Part shown: positions 35,044 through 43,414 of the stretch, piece by piece | How positions within the stretch are numbered: the stretch's first letter is position 1 | How the letters are laid out: the number at the start of each line of letters is the position of its first letter | Origin: Polyangium sp. 15x6 | Lineage (GTDB): Bacteria; Myxococcota_A; Polyangia; Polyangiales; Polyangiaceae | Reading direction: 5' to 3' | DNA length: 64,000 bases | NCBI RefSeq assembly: GCF_029960785.1 | Contig: NZ_JASBQE010000005.1 | Span: 124,001 to 188,000 of the forward strand | Program-made: the position numbers and the translations under genes | Notes under the pieces: generated by a model | Told to the model about the DNA's origin: nothing | What the model saw: only the letters and a program-made list of their open reading frames with translations | Database searches by the model: none

Positions 35044-36249
35044 TCAATGGATGTCGGGCTTGCAGCCGAAGAAGATATCGAGTTTGCCGTCGGAGTCGGC
35101 CTGGACGATCTGGCACGAGGCGGGGCAAAGCATGATCTTCTGCGGATTCTTCGGATCGTCGTAATACCAGCCCGGGCCCACGCCGCAGTCGGCCGCGCTC
35201 GTGGCCTGCGGGATCTCTTTTTCGATGCCCCCGCCGTTCGTGTGCTTGACCGTGGCCTTGTCGAGCTCGAGCGGCGTGCCCCCGGACGGCTCGGGGACGA
35301 CGTACTCGCAGGCGACGGCCTTCGAGCGGATCTCCGTCATCTTCTGCGCGAACTGCGACACGTTCGCGGTGACGTCGTATGATTTCATGGTCCCGCCGGC
35401 GGCGGCGATCTGGTCGAGGTTCAAGACGCTCGCGCCGTTGATGGCGACGACGTACGTCTCGACGCCGTTGTAATCGAGGGCGGCCTTCGCCAGACTCGCG
35501 ATGCTGGGGATGTCGTTCTGGTTGCCGGGGCAGCTATTGGGATCGCCGTCGCTCGCGAAGACCAGGATGACCTTGTGGTTCGGGTGCGCGTCCTTGTAGG
35601 CCGTCGCATTGAAGAGCGCGCCTTCGAGCGCGCCGTACATCGGCGTCGAGCCGCCGTTCGGGCTTTCGCTGTTGATCGACTGGACGAGGGCCGGCGCGTT
35701 TCCGGGCAGGGTCCCGACGGGGACGGACAGGTCGTCGTAATGGTGGTAGTTGCAAACGAGCCCGTCGGGCGGGGTATCCACGGGGAAATACAGGATCCCA
35801 ACGTTGATCCCTGCCGAGGCCGGATCCTCCACGAATTGCTTGATCGCGGCCGTCGCGCCGTTCCAGTTCTGGCCGTACATGCTGCCGGAGCGGTCGAGCA
35901 GGATGACGAGATCGAGCTCGACGGGCTCGGCTTTTCCACCGGTCTGGGCGCAGGCCTCCTCCCCGCCTCCGCCCATCATGCCGCCGTCGAAATCGAACAT
36001 GTCGCCGCCCGTGCCGGCGGCGCTGCCCGGATCCGCGCCTCCGCCGCCACCCGTGCCGCTCGTCTCCTCCACGCCGTTCGTCGCTTGACCCTCATGGCCC
36101 CCGGAGGCGCTGCACGCGAGGCCGAGCGAGGAGACGCAGAGCGCCGCGAGGGCGCAGAGGGTCTTGGGGCTTTGGCCGCCGAATGCGAGGGAGCGCCCCA
36201 AATGTCCGACCTGCGTTGTGCTCGTGATGCGGGATGCGCGGAAAAACAT
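35044..36249 (-). CDS. VWA-domain exported protein
   Basis: The 401-residue precursor has an N-terminal signal segment (CALAALCVSSLGLAC, about residues 31-45). The lipobox is imperfect because the -3 residue is Gly, so lipidation is uncertain. A Gly-rich linker follows, then a von Willebrand A domain from about residue 110, 'LDLVILLDRSGSM', with the metal site D-R-S-G-S, T-P-M and 'VILVFASDGDPNSC'. The C-terminal 90 residues contain six cysteines, probably in disulfides. This family of Cys-containing VWA proteins is common in myxobacteria as surface adhesins, but no ligand is known. CAGGAG precedes the ATG at 36249. It is divergent from the Cys-rich lipoprotein gene. Confidence 0.85.
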   Translation of the reverse strand: MFFRASRITSTTQVGHLGRSLAFGGQSPKTLCALAALCVSSLGLACSASGGHEGQATNGVEETSGTGGGGGADPGSAAGTGGDMFDFDGGMMGGGGEEACAQTGGKAEPVELDLVILLDRSGSMYGQNWNGATAAIKQFVEDPASAGINVGILYFPVDTPPDGLVCNYHHYDDLSVPVGTLPGNAPALVQSINSESPNGGSTPMYGALEGALFNATAYKDAHPNHKVILVFASDGDPNSCPGNQNDIPSIASLAKAALDYNGVETYVVAINGASVLNLDQIAAAGGTMKSYDVTANVSQFAQKMTEIRSKAVACEYVVPEPSGGTPLELDKATVKHTNGGGIEKEIPQATSAADCGVGPGWYYDDPKNPQKIMLCPASCQIVQADSDGKLDIFFGCKPDIH

Positions 36250-36652
36250 GTTTACTCCTGGGAATCTGGAGAAAGACGACCATCCGCTCGGTGCCTCGTA
36301 TCCATCACCGATCGGGGAGCTTTGCGTCGCCGGAGGGCCGTGATCTCGAATCATTCGAGGCGCTCGGGGGGCGACGACGGAGCAAGATCGATGTATACGG
36401 CAAGGACGTGCGCGGCAAGCACCCGCGAATTGGAGATGGGTTTCGACGAGGGCATCGAAGGCGCGGCATTCGTCGAAATGATGGCCTTACGAAGGATGGA
36501 TCGCAATCGGGGGACGTCTGATTGCGATCTCGAACGTGCAATTTGGAAAAACCGGTGCGTCGCGGCCATACGCGCCGTTCCGGAGAACGGTGCGCCGTCG
36601 CGCGGCATGGGCGAGGATTCGTGCCTCGCCGCGGCAGAGAGGTGGGTCGACG
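36250..36652. other. Divergent promoter region with 10-bp inverted repeat
   Basis: This 403-bp spacer lies between the VWA gene and the Cys-rich lipoprotein gene. It contains a perfect inverted repeat GATCGCAATC-11-GATTGCGATC at 36499-36529, the size of a typical dimer operator or an RNA hairpin, and a smaller CCGTTC-CGGA-GAACGG at 36575-36590. It is less GC-rich than its surroundings in places, as promoters often are. No convincing gene is seen on either strand. Confidence 0.5.
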
Positions 36653-38254
36653 ATGAGGGAATGGATGAATTGGGGGCGCATTCTCGCCGTGTCCGTGAGC
36701 GTCGTCGCCGCGGGCTGCGCGGAGCAGGCGTCTGATGCCGTGCGTGGAGAGGGCGGTCGCGGCGAAAACGGCGAAGGCGGCGCGGGGGGCCAAGACGGCG
36801 CCTCCCTCGGGGCCACCGACTGCCCCTTGGATTGCTCGCTCATCGACACGCCGCCCTGCCTCGCGTCCGTCTGCGACGCGGAGAAAAAGCGCTGCGCCGT
36901 CGTCCCGCGCCCCGCCGGGACCTCCTGCGAGGATGGCCTCTTCTGCACCGTGGGCGACAGCTGCCAGGACGGCGTTTGCGTCGGGGGCGGGCAAAACGAC
37001 TGCGGCATCAAAGCCGCGACCTGCTCGGTCGTGACCTGCCACGAGGACACGGCCTCCTGCGACGAGGGGCCCGCGCTCGACGGAGCGCCTTGCGTGTCGA
37101 GCGACGCGTGCACGGTCTCCGCGACCTGCAAGGGCGGCGCCTGCGTCGGGTCGCCGAAGAGCTGCCACTTCGCGCCCGTGCCCGACGATTGTCACGTCGC
37201 GGTCTGCAACCCCCAGACGGGCGCCTGCGAGCCCGTCCCCGGCAACGAGGGCCTCGCGTGCGAGCAAGGCGGCGACCCGTGCCTGACGGGCAAGACCTGC
37301 GCCGCCGGCGCCTGCCAGGGAGGAGGCCCGAAAGACTGCGCGAGCGCCGCGGACGACTGCAACACGGGCGTTTGCGACGCGGCCACGGGCGCGTGCGTGG
37401 GCGCGCCGCGCGGCGCGGGCCTCTCGTGCAGCGAAGTCGTCGATGCGTGCAACACGGGGATGTGCGACGCGTCGGGTGTTTGTCAGAGGGTGCCCACGCC
37501 GGGCGTGGCCTGCGCGTCCGCCAAGAACGACTGCAACGACGGCGTCTGCGACGCGTCGGGCGCCTGCGTGGCCGTGCCGGTCAACGAGGGCGGAGCCTGC
37601 GAGGATGGCAACGCGTGCACGCTGGGCGAGACGTGCTCGGCGGGGTCGTGCACGGGCGGCAAGGCCGAGGGGTACGTCGTCTACCTGCACGAGACGTTCG
37701 CGGACAACTCCGCGGGCTGGACGCTCGAGGGCGAGTGGCAGATCGGCCCCGCGAAGGCCTCACCGGGCAACGCCTCCCACGGCGCCGAGGACCCGGCCAC
37801 GGACCGCACCTCGACGGCCGACAACGGCATCGCGGGCGTGAGCATCGGAGGGTATGCGGCTGAGGCCGTTCACCCGCCGGAGTACCTCGTGAGCCCGCCG
37901 ATCGACACGAGCGGCACGGGCTCTTTGTGGCTCTCCTTCTACCGCTGGCTCAACAGCGATTACGGGCCGTACATGACGAACACCGTCGACGTCTTCGACG
38001 GCAGCGGGTGGGTCAACGTGTGGAACTCGGGCGCGCCGCCGGCGATCAAGGACGCGGCGTGGACGCTCATGACGTACGACCTCACGGCGTACCGAAACCC
38101 GGCGCTGCGCGTGCGTTTCGGCTTCGAGGTGGGCAACGGCGGCGTGTTCACGGTCTCGGGGTGGAACCTCGACGACGTGACGATCGCGAATGCCGTCTGC
38201 GAGGTGGCGGACCCGCCCGCGCCGGAGCCTGGGCCCACCTCCGCCACGTACTGA
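36653..38254 (+). CDS. Cys-rich repeat lipoprotein with C-terminal beta-sandwich
   Basis: The 533-residue precursor has a signal segment ending in AAGC (lipobox nearly canonical). Residues about 45-340 are a chain of Cys-rich units of about 40 residues with the pattern C-x-D-G/A-x-x-C-T-x-x-D-x-C-x-x-G-x-C, for example CEDGLFCTVGDSCQDGVCVG and DDCNTGVCDAATGACVG. A C-terminal domain of about 180 residues ('YVVYLHETFADNSAGWTLEG') looks like a MAM/jelly-roll sandwich. It is a surface-exposed adhesin-like protein; the Cys units should be disulfide-bonded. GAGAGGTGGG precedes the ATG at 36653. Such proteins are frequent in Polyangiales. Ligand unknown. Confidence 0.82.
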   Translation: MREWMNWGRILAVSVSVVAAGCAEQASDAVRGEGGRGENGEGGAGGQDGASLGATDCPLDCSLIDTPPCLASVCDAEKKRCAVVPRPAGTSCEDGLFCTVGDSCQDGVCVGGGQNDCGIKAATCSVVTCHEDTASCDEGPALDGAPCVSSDACTVSATCKGGACVGSPKSCHFAPVPDDCHVAVCNPQTGACEPVPGNEGLACEQGGDPCLTGKTCAAGACQGGGPKDCASAADDCNTGVCDAATGACVGAPRGAGLSCSEVVDACNTGMCDASGVCQRVPTPGVACASAKNDCNDGVCDASGACVAVPVNEGGACEDGNACTLGETCSAGSCTGGKAEGYVVYLHETFADNSAGWTLEGEWQIGPAKASPGNASHGAEDPATDRTSTADNGIAGVSIGGYAAEAVHPPEYLVSPPIDTSGTGSLWLSFYRWLNSDYGPYMTNTVDVFDGSGWVNVWNSGAPPAIKDAAWTLMTYDLTAYRNPALRVRFGFEVGNGGVFTVSGWNLDDVTIANAVCEVADPPAPEPGPTSATY

Positions 38255-38335
38255 CGGGGCGTTTGTCGGGGGGGGACGCCTCGGGCGAAGGAATTCGTGG
38301 CGACACGGTTCCTTCGCTCGGGTAGGATGCCGCCC

Positions 38336-38695
38336 ATGATTGACCACATCTCGATCGGCGTTCGTGACCTGGAGAAGAGCAAGGCGTTTTACGCGGCCGC
38401 CCTCGCGCCGCTCGGTTATGCGGTGATGATGGAGTTCCCCGGCGTGGCCGGGCTCGGGGAAAAGGGCAAACCCGATTTCTGGCTCGGCGCGGGGGAGGTG
38501 GGGAAGGGCCAGCACGTCGCGTTCGTCGCCGCGGATCGCAAGACGGTCGACGCGTTTTACGAGGCCGCGATCCGCGCCGGAGCCAAGGACAACGGCGCGC
38601 CGGGGCTCCGGCCGCAGTACCATCCGAATTATTACGGCGCGTTCGTCCTGGATCCGGACGGGCACAACATCGAGGCGGTCTGTCACACGCCGTGA
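38336..38695 (+). CDS. Glyoxalase/VOC-superfamily protein
   Basis: This 119-residue protein has the vicinal-oxygen-chelate fold: 'MIDHISIGVRDLEKSKAFY' at the start and 'YGAFVLDPDGHNIEAVCH' at the end, with His4 and the terminal Glu/His positions as possible metal ligands. Family members bind a divalent metal and act on small molecules (lyases, dioxygenases, resistance proteins). The substrate of this small single-domain form is unknown. The ATG at 38336 is favoured; an ATG three codons upstream (38327) is possible. The next gene starts 12 bases after it. Confidence 0.85.
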   Translation: MIDHISIGVRDLEKSKAFYAAALAPLGYAVMMEFPGVAGLGEKGKPDFWLGAGEVGKGQHVAFVAADRKTVDAFYEAAIRAGAKDNGAPGLRPQYHPNYYGAFVLDPDGHNIEAVCHTP

Positions 38696-38707
38696 CGGGA
38701 CGGGCGC

Positions 38708-39940
38708 ATGAGCGATGCGAACGCCCGGCAACCTCGTCGTAGGTGGCTCGCCATCGCCGGCGCCGTCTCGGGTGTGCTCATCGTTTCCCTCGGCGTGTTC
38801 TCGTTCTGGCCTGGCGGCGCCGCGCAGGATGGGCCGAACGACACGAGCGACGCTGGCGACGAATCCGCGTCAGCGCCGCTCGGAAGCGCCGCTTTCGGCT
38901 CCACCGCCGATGCCCGCGACGCGGGGAGCAACGTCTTCTTCGTCGGCAATTTCTCGGATGTGATCGGGGCCAACCGGGACGAGCAGACGATCCTCGTGGT
39001 GCGGGATGGTTCGTGGAAGAGGCGTGCCCAGCATGCGTACTTCGTCGTGCATCTGGATGGCCGAACCGAAGACGAGCTCGTCCTCCCGTCGGAAGGATAC
39101 GATCGCGAGACGGAGGATCCGAGCGCGCTGAATACGCCCGAATCGCGGGCGATCCTCGGCCGGCTGGAGGGGCTTGCACGGCGGTTCCGCCGCATGGGCG
39201 TGTGGCTACCGTTTCTCGCGTTCCCCGACGCCGAAAGCTGGAACGTTCGATTCGACGAGGATGGCGGCGCGGAGATCGATGCGAACAAGACAGACTGGAG
39301 CTGGGTCCGAAGGGCCGGATCTCCTGAGTTCGTTCGGCGGCCGCGGGATTCCAAGACGCCGCGGAGCGCGCCCGCTGGTCTGCCGGTCATCTCCTACGAC
39401 TACGACGACCGGCGGACGGCTCATTTGTCCGAAGGGATAGGAGACGTGTGCTTTTTCTGGGAGGCGCCGCCCGCCGCCCGCCGCAAGTTGACCTGTTTCG
39501 ACGGGATCTCGGCTCCGAGCGTCTTCTGTGACCACGGCGTCTGCGGTCTCTTCGTCCACGGCGCCGCGGCCCTCTTTTTCTCGCTGGTCGACCAGCGGAG
39601 CGCGCGGAAGCTCGGGAATGGGTTCCTCGACGGTATCGCTCTGGATGCCCGCCTCGGCCTCGCCGTCAACCACGCCGGTCGCGTCGCGATATCCCACAGC
39701 CACTCGAACGGAGGGGCGACCGTCGTCGATGTACGCACCGGTATCGTTCGCGAACGTCGCGGCCATTCGTCTGGGCCCACGACGACCGTGTGGATCGACG
39801 ACGATACGCTCATCGCGTGTGATCACGACCGGAGAGACAGGCGCCGCCTCGTGCGGCTGTCGCTCGACGACGAGGGGGTCTGGGAGGTACGCAAGCCGGA
39901 CCGATGGTGGCAAGCGGATGTGGACGGAGGCTCGCGCTGA
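38708..39940 (+). CDS. Unknown protein with N-terminal membrane anchor
   Basis: This 410-residue protein has one hydrophobic segment at about residues 13-34 ('WLAIAGAVSGVLIVSLGVFS') after a short basic start, so it is anchored with its bulk in the periplasm. A Ser/Asp/Ala linker follows. The rest is mixed and has repeated strand-like pieces (CFFWEAPPA, LFVHGAAALFFSLVD, TTVWIDDDTLIACDHD), which suggests a beta-propeller-like or bespoke domain. I recognise no motif. It follows the glyoxalase gene by 12 bases and may be co-transcribed. The stop is followed by the 84-bp repeat array. Confidence 0.65.
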   Translation: MSDANARQPRRRWLAIAGAVSGVLIVSLGVFSFWPGGAAQDGPNDTSDAGDESASAPLGSAAFGSTADARDAGSNVFFVGNFSDVIGANRDEQTILVVRDGSWKRRAQHAYFVVHLDGRTEDELVLPSEGYDRETEDPSALNTPESRAILGRLEGLARRFRRMGVWLPFLAFPDAESWNVRFDEDGGAEIDANKTDWSWVRRAGSPEFVRRPRDSKTPRSAPAGLPVISYDYDDRRTAHLSEGIGDVCFFWEAPPAARRKLTCFDGISAPSVFCDHGVCGLFVHGAAALFFSLVDQRSARKLGNGFLDGIALDARLGLAVNHAGRVAISHSHSNGGATVVDVRTGIVRERRGHSSGPTTTVWIDDDTLIACDHDRRDRRRLVRLSLDDEGVWEVRKPDRWWQADVDGGSR

Positions 39941-40284
39941 TCCCCATGGCGGGCGCCGCGCGAGGCGCCTTCGTGCGGCCCTGCCCGAAGGCGGCGCGTC
40001 ACGAAGGCGCCTTCGGCGTCTCCGTCCATGTGGCGGGACGCACTCGCGAGGGTTCTGCGCAGTCCTGCCACATGGCGGGGCGTGCCGAAGGCGCCTTCGG
40101 CGTCTCCGTCCATGTGGCGGGACGCGCTCGCGAGGGTTTTGCGCAGTCCTGCCACATGGCGGGGCGTGCCGAAAGGCGCCTTCGGCGTCTCCGTCCATGA
40201 GGCGGGCGCGCTCGGAGGAGCGTTCGGGCGTGTCGGGCAGGATCCGGCGAGGGTGGGGCGACCGGTGACGACGCGGTCGGCCAC
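39941..40284. other. Gene-free region between convergent genes
   Basis: These 344 bases separate the membrane-anchored unknown and the SEC-C gene. They are dominated by the tandem repeat at 40003-40208 and a degenerate forerunner of its palindrome at about 39955-40000. Open frames exist on both strands only because the 84-bp unit is a multiple of three. No ribosome-binding site or domain supports a gene. Confidence 0.6.
40003..40208. repeat. 84-bp tandem repeat with internal palindromes
   Basis: Two full copies (40003-40086 and 40087-40170) differ at a few bases. A partial third copy from 40171 carries one inserted A and ends at about 40208. Each unit begins with a perfect 12-bp palindrome, GAAGGCGCCTTC. 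Each full unit then has inverted arms CCATGTGGCGGGAC and GTCCTGCCACATGG, 22 bp apart (40026-40039 with 40062-40075, and 40110-40123 with 40146-40159), with one G-T pair. Every full unit can thus form a 14-bp-stem hairpin on either strand. It lies between convergent stops. Confidence 0.85.
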
Positions 40285-41697
40285 TCAGCGATCGCCGCAG
40301 CAGCGCTTGTACTTCTTCCCGCTCCCGCACGGGCACGGCGCGCTCCGGGCGGGGCCCGCCTGCTCTGCTTTGGCCTCCGCCGCGCGGACGTTCTTCAGCC
40401 TGCGGCGGTCCTGGCGCAGGAGCGTGAGCGCGTGGTCCGGGTCGTAGGGGGCGCGGATGGCGGCGAGGTAGTCGGCGGGCAGGTAGAGCTCCTCGGGCTT
40501 CACGCGCGCGAGCCACGGGAGCGCCATGATCATCACGGTCAGGAGCTTCTGGTCTGCCAGGTAGCACCCATCGATGAGGAGCAGGACGCTGCGCGCGAGG
40601 TCCCGCGGCGCATCCTCGGCGGCCTTGAAATGGTAGGGCGACGAGGGAGGGGCGCGCTTTCCGAGGACGACCGCGAGGTCAGCCCCGATCCTCGCGAGCC
40701 GGGTAGGGAGATCCGTCGGGTCCTCGTCGTCGCTGAGGAAGACGTTCGTGAGCGCTTTGCGCACGGACGCGAGATGGCTCCTGCCCTCCGGCACGGGGGC
40801 GCTCGGCGACAGCGCTCGTCTCACCTCCTCGCGCAGCGCCGGGTAGCGAAGGCCGATCGCCGCGAACGTGAGCGCGCTGTCGGCGACTTCGATGACGTTG
40901 TCGGCCTCTTCATGCGCCTTCTCGTAGTACGAGAACAGATCCTCGCCGAGGCGCGCGGCACCCCACAGGCCGCGGAGCGCGTTGCCGACGAGCCCCTGCG
41001 AGACGGCGACGCGCGCGTACGCGAGCCCCGATATGGCCTTGCGCGCGGACTCCGGCAGCTCCTCATAGGGCGCCTTGCCGTCCATCGCGGCGAGCACCGA
41101 CAGGTGCCCGAGCGTCCACATCCGGCACCAGAGCCCGTGCAGCGTCTCGTCCCAGCGTCGGTGCAGCTTGCCGTTCTTCGGCACCTCGCGGAGCAGGAGC
41201 TCGCGCATGTGGTCGACCGCCTTGGCCTCCTCGAGCATCCACCTCAAGAGCTCGTGCGCGAGGAACGGTTGCCACACGGCGATGCCCTCGAATTGCTCGC
41301 GCGTGAGCCACTGCGCTCGCTCGTAGAGCGCGCGCATGAGCTCGGTCGCGTTGCCCGTCGAGTTGAGGAAGCGGTCGGTGCGCTCGCGCCACGTGATGAC
41401 CTTCTCCGTGATCGCGTCGAGCTTCTCCCGCGTGATGACGTGGAGGTTCTTGGCGCTCATGCCCGCGCCGAGGCACGTGACGAACTTGCCGCTCCGCGTG
41501 ACGATGAGGAACGGGCCCTTCTCGGGATCCGCGAGTGAGATGGCCACGCGCTCCATGCCCTCCGGGACACGCGCGGTGTTCAGGATGTGCCGCAGGAGAG
41601 GATCGTCGCGGTAGAGCGAGAGGGCGATGTCGAGGTGCGGCACCGAGAGCCGGTCGAGCCGCGAAAGGAAGTGATGTGCGTGTCCGGTGAGCGTCAT
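40285..41697 (-). CDS. SEC-C-motif protein with large helical N-terminal region
   Basis: This 470-residue cytoplasmic protein ends in the zinc-binding SEC-C motif CPCGSGKKYKRCCG (about residues 456-469), as in SecA and many unrelated proteins. The preceding 450 residues are helical, with no motif I recognise. SEC-C binds zinc and often ribosomes or other proteins. The gene starts the leftward side of a gene-dense region with tmk and panC upstream (30-base gap), so it may be co-transcribed with them. Specific function unknown. Confidence 0.78.
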   Translation of the reverse strand: MTLTGHAHHFLSRLDRLSVPHLDIALSLYRDDPLLRHILNTARVPEGMERVAISLADPEKGPFLIVTRSGKFVTCLGAGMSAKNLHVITREKLDAITEKVITWRERTDRFLNSTGNATELMRALYERAQWLTREQFEGIAVWQPFLAHELLRWMLEEAKAVDHMRELLLREVPKNGKLHRRWDETLHGLWCRMWTLGHLSVLAAMDGKAPYEELPESARKAISGLAYARVAVSQGLVGNALRGLWGAARLGEDLFSYYEKAHEEADNVIEVADSALTFAAIGLRYPALREEVRRALSPSAPVPEGRSHLASVRKALTNVFLSDDEDPTDLPTRLARIGADLAVVLGKRAPPSSPYHFKAAEDAPRDLARSVLLLIDGCYLADQKLLTVMIMALPWLARVKPEELYLPADYLAAIRAPYDPDHALTLLRQDRRRLKNVRAAEAKAEQAGPARSAPCPCGSGKKYKRCCGDR

Positions 41698-41727
41698 GCG
41701 AAGCTCGCGGTCAAGCTCGTGACTCGA

Positions 41728-42393
41728 TCAGGGGCCTTCTTTCACGTACGGCTCGAGCGCGCGGATGATCGCCGCGGTGACGGAGTCGACGTCGCCGTTG
41801 CCGTCGACGTGCACGAGCCGATCGCCGCCGATGATCGTGTCGGCTTCGAGGTAGGCGCGGGCGAGGCGGGCCTGGAGCTCGGGCTCCTCGAAGAGCTCGC
41901 TCGCGCCGCCGCGCGCGCGCCTGCGTTGCGCGGCGACCTCCGGATCGACGTCCACGACGACCGTGACGTCGGGCTTGAGCGCGTGGCGGTTGCAGTGGCG
42001 GATCCAGGCGATCATGTCGGCGCGCGCGCCCTCGTCTTCGATGCCGATCGACTGGTAGATGATGCTCGAGAGCTCGTAGCGATCCGAGATGACCACGTAG
42101 CCGTCGCGCAGGTGCGGGGCGACCTCGGTCTCGATGTGATCGAGCCTGTCCGCCGCGAAGAGCAGCGCCATCGTGCTGTCGCGGTGCCTCGAAGGCAGGT
42201 TCACGCGCTGGGTGAGCACGAGCCGGAGGAGCGAGCCCATCGGCCCGCCGCTCGGCTCGCGCGTGACGTGCGCGAGCCTGCGCCGTCCTCGCAAGAACGA
42301 GCCGTACCGCGCGGCTTGCGTCGTGGTCCCCGCGCCGTCGATGCCCTCGAAGACGACGAACAGCCCGTCGTTTCCGTCCTCGGCTTCACGCAT
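41728..42393 (-). CDS. tmk: Thymidylate kinase with an altered P-loop
   Basis: This 221-residue dTMP kinase phosphorylates dTMP to dTDP for DNA synthesis. Family features are [11 protein letters not shown] at the N terminus, the DR(Y/H) motif in ISDRYELSS (about residue 103), and '[14 protein letters not shown]' in the lid. The P-loop reads [10 protein letters not shown] where nearly all kinases have GKT/GKS: the invariant lysine is a threonine, read directly from GGGACCACG on the minus strand. The rest of the protein is intact and normal in length, so this looks like a lineage variant rather than decay, but activity is not certain. It overlaps panC by eight bases. Confidence 0.88.
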   Translation of the reverse strand: MREAEDGNDGLFVVFEGIDGAGTTTQAARYGSFLRGRRRLAHVTREPSGGPMGSLLRLVLTQRVNLPSRHRDSTMALLFAADRLDHIETEVAPHLRDGYVVISDRYELSSIIYQSIGIEDEGARADMIAWIRHCNRHALKPDVTVVVDVDPEVAAQRRRARGGASELFEEPELQARLARAYLEADTIIGGDRLVHVDGNGDVDSVTAAIIRALEPYVKEGP

Positions 42394-43294
42394 GGCGTTC
42401 CTCGTCTCCTTCCTTCGCGGCGGTCGTGTCGAGCGGTATGGGATCCTCGCCGAGCACCATGTTGTCGATGAGCCGCGCGCCGCCGATGCGGACGGCGAGC
42501 GCGAGCAGCACGCGATCCGGCGTGTGCTCCTCGGGGCCGAGCACGGTGAGCGTGTCGGCGTCGGCCACGTCCACGTAGTCGATCGAGCTCGCGACGGGCG
42601 CGACGTGTCCGCGCGCGAGCGCCGTCAGCATGCCCGCGCGGCGCTCCCCCGCGGCGAACGCGCGCGCCGCGGCCGAGAGACCCTGCGGGATGGCGAGCGC
42701 CTGCGCGCGTGCTTCCGCGGAGAGGTACGCGTTGCGCGACGACATCGCGAGCCCGTCCGGCTCGCGCACGGTCCGCACGCCGACGACCTCCACGGGCAGG
42801 AAGAGGTCCCGCGTGAAGCGCTCGATGACCTTGAGCTGCTGGTAGTCCTTGCGGCCGAAGAGCGCGATGGCAGGTCCTACGAGCGCAAACAATTTCGTGA
42901 CCACCGTGGCCACGCCTTCGAAGTGACCGGGCCGATGCGCGCCGCAGAGGCCCGCGGCCGTGGCGCCGACGTGCACGCGGGTCTCGTCGCCGGGCGGGTA
43001 CATGTCTGCGGGGGCCGGCGCGAAGATGCCGTGCGCGCCCGCCTCGGCGCACTTCTTCGCGTCGCCTTCGAGGTCCCGCGGATACCGGGCGAAGTCTTCG
43101 TTCGGCCCGAACTGCGTGGGGTTCACGAAGATCGAGACGACGATGAAATCAGCGTGCTTCCGGGCCTCCTCGATGAGCGTCTGATGCCCGCGGTGCAAGG
43201 CGCCCATCGTGGGAACGAGGCCGACGCGCGCGCCGCGCTGCCGGGCCTCGTCACACGCACGCCGGAAGTCGAGAGGTGCGCGCCAGATCTCCAT
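42386..43294 (-). CDS. panC: Pantothenate synthetase (pantoate-beta-alanine ligase)
   Basis: This 302-residue enzyme of coenzyme A biosynthesis joins pantoate and beta-alanine using ATP. Signature segments are [15 protein letters not shown] (ATP-binding HxGH-like motif), [14 protein letters not shown], '[15 protein letters not shown]', FGRKDYQQL and MSSRNAYLS. Length and motif order are normal. It is first in a leftward set panC-tmk-(SEC-C gene); its end overlaps tmk by eight bases, which couples translation. No other pan gene is in the window. A 120-bp divergent spacer separates it from ppk. Confidence 0.96.
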   Translation of the reverse strand: MEIWRAPLDFRRACDEARQRGARVGLVPTMGALHRGHQTLIEEARKHADFIVVSIFVNPTQFGPNEDFARYPRDLEGDAKKCAEAGAHGIFAPAPADMYPPGDETRVHVGATAAGLCGAHRPGHFEGVATVVTKLFALVGPAIALFGRKDYQQLKVIERFTRDLFLPVEVVGVRTVREPDGLAMSSRNAYLSAEARAQALAIPQGLSAAARAFAAGERRAGMLTALARGHVAPVASSIDYVDVADADTLTVLGPEEHTPDRVLLALAVRIGGARLIDNMVLGEDPIPLDTTAAKEGDEERHA

Positions 43295-43414
43295 GGCGCG
43301 CCCACGCTAGCAGAAAGCGCACGCCACAAGGAGGCGGCCGACCTCCACGGCGATCGCTTCTCTCGGGGCCGATCGACTGACCCGAGCGATCGGGTAGGCT
43401 AGACTGAGCCCATC

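Noticed and set aside
34905-35128. Short plus-strand open frames after the TPR lipoprotein
   Set aside because: They cross the twin hairpins and the convergent VWA gene and have no ribosome-binding site.
40003-40208. Possible CRISPR array
   Set aside because: The repeats are contiguous 84-bp units without unique spacers, and no cas gene is near.
39823-40284. Minus-strand frame with repeated 28-residue units
   Set aside because: Arises because the 84-bp repeat is a multiple of three; no ribosome-binding site, and it runs into the end of a real gene.
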